Shown piece after piece: positions 61,649 through 64,000 of a DNA stretch of 64,000 nucleotides; position 1 is the first letter of the stretch, and the number at the start of each line of letters is the position of its first letter. The translations under genes were made by a program, and so were the position numbers. This stretch comes from Vibrio atypicus (GTDB lineage Bacteria; Pseudomonadota; Gammaproteobacteria; Enterobacterales; Vibrionaceae), in NCBI RefSeq assembly GCF_009811315.1, contig NZ_BLID01000001.1, positions 434,001 to 498,000 of the forward strand, given 5' to 3'. The notes below the pieces were generated by a model. That model was not told the origin of the DNA. It searched no databases and saw only the letters and a program-made list of their open reading frames with translations.

Positions 61649-62385
61649 TATGCTGTTTCCTCTTTCAGATTCTGTGCGTTGTCTTTGTCTTGCTTATCTT
61701 CTTTACCTTCTGTGATGTTGAGGTAGATTCTGAATAAATTAGCACCCACAAACTTGAAGATGAACATGATGGCAACAGCAAGACCGATTGATGAAGTCAC
61801 AGCTGTAGAGCCATCAGCAAGAGTTAGCGTAAACAGCACTGCGCCAGAAGAGAAAAAGTTAACAATGGTTGCACCGGCAGTAAACTGGAACATAGTGAAC
61901 ACATCCGTTTCACGCTTGGTCAATCGCCCTTCATCTTTTAGCTGACGAGTCATGGCTGCACCAGCATCGGTACTTTGCAATGACGCAATAAGCGCAAGAC
62001 CTGAACTTCCTGGAATACCCATTAGAGGGCGAAGTAGAGGAGTCAACAACTTACGTGCTGCATCAAGCGCACCATAATGTTCAAGAACATTAATCACGCC
62101 CAGTGCAAACATCACGGTCGGGATCAGCGTAAGTGCAAAGATAAAACCGTCACGAGCACCGCTACCACCTTTACCGCGTAGTGAGGTCGTTGCAGCTTCA
62201 ACCCCTTCAGCCGTCTCTTTGACATCGTATGCGACCTTGCCAAATGAGCCGTTAAGCGTTGTAAAATCAAGTACGCCGTACCACTCATTAGACTTCATCG
62301 CCCCTGAAAAGAATACGACAGCAAACGCAAGTGCGAGGTAACAACCCCACGTCACCTTGCGATCGATTGGATTTGGATTAGACAT
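61648..62385 (-). CDS. yjiH: YjiH family membrane protein (SpmA-like)
   Basis: The 245-residue protein has helices near 15-35, 85-100, 150-190 and 205-225, with gate-domain segments FIFALTLIPTVMFALGVINVL, GIPGSSGLALIASLQSTDAGAAM and FQFTAGATIVNFFSSGAVLF. Together with YjiG it resembles the SpmA-SpmB pair. It is the first gene of a leftward three-gene unit with yjiG and an M20 peptidase. That context suggests uptake or export of a peptide or amino-acid-like substrate processed by the peptidase. The Gly/Ser-rich stretch SLRGKGGSGARDG is a cytoplasmic loop. Confidence 0.9.
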   Translation of the reverse strand: MSNPNPIDRKVTWGCYLALAFAVVFFSGAMKSNEWYGVLDFTTLNGSFGKVAYDVKETAEGVEAATTSLRGKGGSGARDGFIFALTLIPTVMFALGVINVLEHYGALDAARKLLTPLLRPLMGIPGSSGLALIASLQSTDAGAAMTRQLKDEGRLTKRETDVFTMFQFTAGATIVNFFSSGAVLFTLTLADGSTAVTSSIGLAVAIMFIFKFVGANLFRIYLNITEGKEDKQDKDNAQNLKEETA

Positions 62386-62686
62386 ATATCACCTATGTAA
62401 TTTGCTATATGGAACAGAACACACAGGGATCTTGAATTAAAGAGTACGGCGTGGGGATGATCCTTATCAAATAGCGATACGAACTATTAATAAGCTTTAA
62501 TTCATTATCATATTTTGTGATAACGAGCTAAAAAGGGACATATCACCACTCAAATAGTTCAACATTGCATATCACATTGATTCATAACTTTGTCACCTGA
62601 AATTAAAAAATGATGATAATTCAATCAGATCAAACCTATCTCACATACCGATATGAAAAAGCCCATTAAACTAGAAGGCCATTGCT
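62386..62686. promoter_or_regulatory. divergent AT-rich control region between yjiH and nhaD
   Basis: About 300 bases without a gene, mostly A/T. The first part should hold the yjiH promoter. I found no convincing operator here. Confidence 0.45.
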
Positions 62687-62738
62687 TTATACCCAAGTAA
62701 CTTCTATCTCCCCCCTCATTGAGGTTATTTGGGTATAA
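62687..62738. repeat. intergenic palindrome related to the 16912 repeat
   Basis: TTATACCCAA at 62687 and TTGGGTATAA at 62729 are exact complements, with partly paired GTAAC and GGTTA inside. The TATACCCAAG end is shared with the larger palindrome at 16912. It lies about 30 bases before nhaD and could fold in its leader. Confidence 0.65.
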
Positions 62739-62766
62739 CAACAATCATTCTTCAAGGAGTGGAAGT

Positions 62767-64000
62767 ATGAAATTGCAGTGGTCAGTCTTTATCGCTTTAT
62801 TGCTGTCCCCCATAACCGCCTTTGCTGCTAGTGCTACAGGCGAAACCTTACCCTTAACCCAATCAACTATTGGTTATGCTGCCCTCATCATTTTCACCAT
62901 TGCCTACGCTTTGGTTATGCTAGAGGAATACCTGCAGCTACGAAAATCCAAACCCGTATTGCTGGCCGCCGGTATTATCTGGGCCATGATTGGTTATGTT
63001 TACTCTCAGCATGATCAAATTGAAGTAGCGAAAGCTGCGCTAGAACATAACCTGCTCGAGTACGCCGAGTTATTGCTGTTCTTGTTGGTTGCGATGACAT
63101 ACATCAGTGCGATGGAAGAGCGGCGGTTATTTGATGCGCTGCAAGCTTGGATGGTCGGTAAAGGCTTCAATTTTAAATCCCTCTTTTGGCTAACCGGTAT
63201 CCTCGCTTTCTTCATTTCTCCCATTGCTGATAACTTAACGACCGCTCTACTGATGTGTGCAGTGGTAATGAAGGTGGCGGGTGACAACTCTCGCTTCATC
63301 AATCTAGCGTGTATCAATATCGTGATCGCTGCCAATGCGGGCGGTGCATTCAGTCCTTTTGGCGATATTACCACCTTGATGGTATGGCAAGCAGGGCATG
63401 TTTCCTTCGCTGAATTTATGCCGCTGTTCTTGCCTTCTGTTATCAATTACCTAATACCTGCGCTCATCATGTCGTTCTTTGTTCCGAGCACCAAACCCAA
63501 TGTGGTGCACCAACATGTTGAGCTAAAACGTGGGGCGATGCGTATTGTAGGGCTGTTTATTTTGACCATTGCAACAGCGGTGGCTTTCCACGCTGTGCTG
63601 CACTTCCCTCCAGTCATCGGCATGATGATGGGGCTTGCTTATCTTCAGTTCTTTGGCTTTTTCCTACGCCGTACACTCAAAGCGTCACTGCATAAGAAAG
63701 CGGCACTGGCCATTGCCAATCGCGATGATCACGCCCTAAAACGCCTTGGGTCTGTTGTCCCATTTGACGTCTTTAGACGAGTCTCCCATGCGGAGTGGGA
63801 CACACTACTTTTCTTCTACGGCGTTGTAATGTGTGTCGGCGGCCTTAGCCTATTGGGTTACCTAGGAATGATTTCTGAAGTGATGTATACCCAATGGGAT
63901 CCAGTTTGGGCAAATGTCATGGTTGGTATTCTTTCTGCTATTGTGGATAACATTCCAGTAATGTTTGCAGTACTGACAATGGAACCAACTTTATCGATGG
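62767..64000 (+). CDS. nhaD: NhaD-type sodium:proton antiporter, truncated by the window edge
   Basis: The visible 411 residues begin with a signal-like helix (LQWSVFIALLLSPITAFA) and contain eight or more membrane helices. Motifs of the ArsB/NhaD ion transporter family are present: SPIADNLTTALLMC near 141, INIVIAANAGGAFSPFGDITTLMVW near 180 and, at the right edge, GILSAIVDNIPVMFAVLTM. The paired re-entrant motifs with Asp-Asn (ADN, VDN) are typical of NhaD. Vibrio NhaD exchanges Na+ or Li+ for H+, mostly at alkaline pH. A GGAGTGGA-type ribosome site precedes the ATG. The C-terminus is outside the window. Confidence 0.94.
   Translation, partial: MKLQWSVFIALLLSPITAFAASATGETLPLTQSTIGYAALIIFTIAYALVMLEEYLQLRKSKPVLLAAGIIWAMIGYVYSQHDQIEVAKAALEHNLLEYAELLLFLLVAMTYISAMEERRLFDALQAWMVGKGFNFKSLFWLTGILAFFISPIADNLTTALLMCAVVMKVAGDNSRFINLACINIVIAANAGGAFSPFGDITTLMVWQAGHVSFAEFMPLFLPSVINYLIPALIMSFFVPSTKPNVVHQHVELKRGAMRIVGLFILTIATAVAFHAVLHFPPVIGMMMGLAYLQFFGFFLRRTLKASLHKKAALAIANRDDHALKRLGSVVPFDVFRRVSHAEWDTLLFFYGVVMCVGGLSLLGYLGMISEVMYTQWDPVWANVMVGILSAIVDNIPVMFAVLTMEPTLSM

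Noticed and set aside
61344..61715. 123-codon frame opposite yjiG
   Set aside because: It lies wholly antisense to two translationally coupled genes and shows no domain.
63015..63446. 143-codon frame opposite nhaD
   Set aside because: It is antisense to conserved NhaD motifs and has no start signal.

Overview
The window is ordinary protein-coding DNA from a gamma-proteobacterium, almost certainly a Vibrio and probably its second chromosome. The reasons are the gene families and their order: a VolA-type surface lipase beside a FadL homologue, a lone ribB under an FMN riboswitch, an M9 collagenase, nhaD, and a Vibrio-style intergenic palindrome. I saw no rRNA, tRNA, CRISPR array, insertion sequence, phage or integron. 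The species is not decided.

Layout. 1-7.1 kb: a partial nucleotidyltransferase, a HAD phosphatase, a lipoprotein, volA-fadL, and the FMN riboswitch with ribB. 7.1-16.9 kb: a REC/GGDEF-like/EAL protein with a Cache-domain histidine kinase, a second nucleotidyltransferase, a sugar-efflux-type MFS pump opposite an AraC regulator, and an iron-sulfur photolyase coupled to a short-chain dehydrogenase. 16.9-27.6 kb: a full trans-4-hydroxy-L-proline pathway (epimerase, FAD dehydrogenase, deaminase, semialdehyde dehydrogenase) with an ornithine-cyclodeaminase-type reductase and a PotABCD-like ABC importer. 27.7-34.6 kb: a hypothetical gene, a rhombosortase-type lipoprotein pair, and a ptsG-like PTS gene opposite a two-component system whose operon ends in a sugar-binding protein without permease or ATPase. 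34.8-43.9 kb: a GntR/FCD regulator, a second DNA-binding protein, an Opp peptide importer and a large Xaa-Pro aminopeptidase. 44-48 kb: a lipoprotein and the secreted collagenase. 48-52.8 kb: yaiI, ybjQ, a TetR regulator, and an operon of a predicted outer-membrane protein, an Omp85-type barrel and a DUF4056 protein. 53-64 kb: a DAACS symporter, a secreted serine protease with a small partner, a PAP2 protein, an alkyl sulfatase with a LysR regulator, an M20 peptidase with YjiH/YjiG, and the start of nhaD.

The main theme is a collagen and hydroxyproline utilisation region. Collagenase would cut collagen outside the cell, Opp would import peptides, the Xaa-Pro aminopeptidase would open X-Pro and X-Hyp bonds, and the hydroxyproline enzymes would turn 4-hydroxyproline into 2-oxoglutarate. 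A 13-bp palindrome close to GTATA-MAA-TATAC occurs at five promoters (epimerase/dehydrogenase, solute-binding protein, deaminase, the GntR gene, oppA). This suggests one GntR-controlled regulon joining peptide uptake to hydroxyproline breakdown. I did not find the site before the collagenase.

A second theme is a possible sugar-sensing unit: ptsG, a response regulator, a kinase and an orphan binding protein around an array of four TTTGTAA half-sites. Function calls rest on motifs and context read by eye; no similarity search was run.
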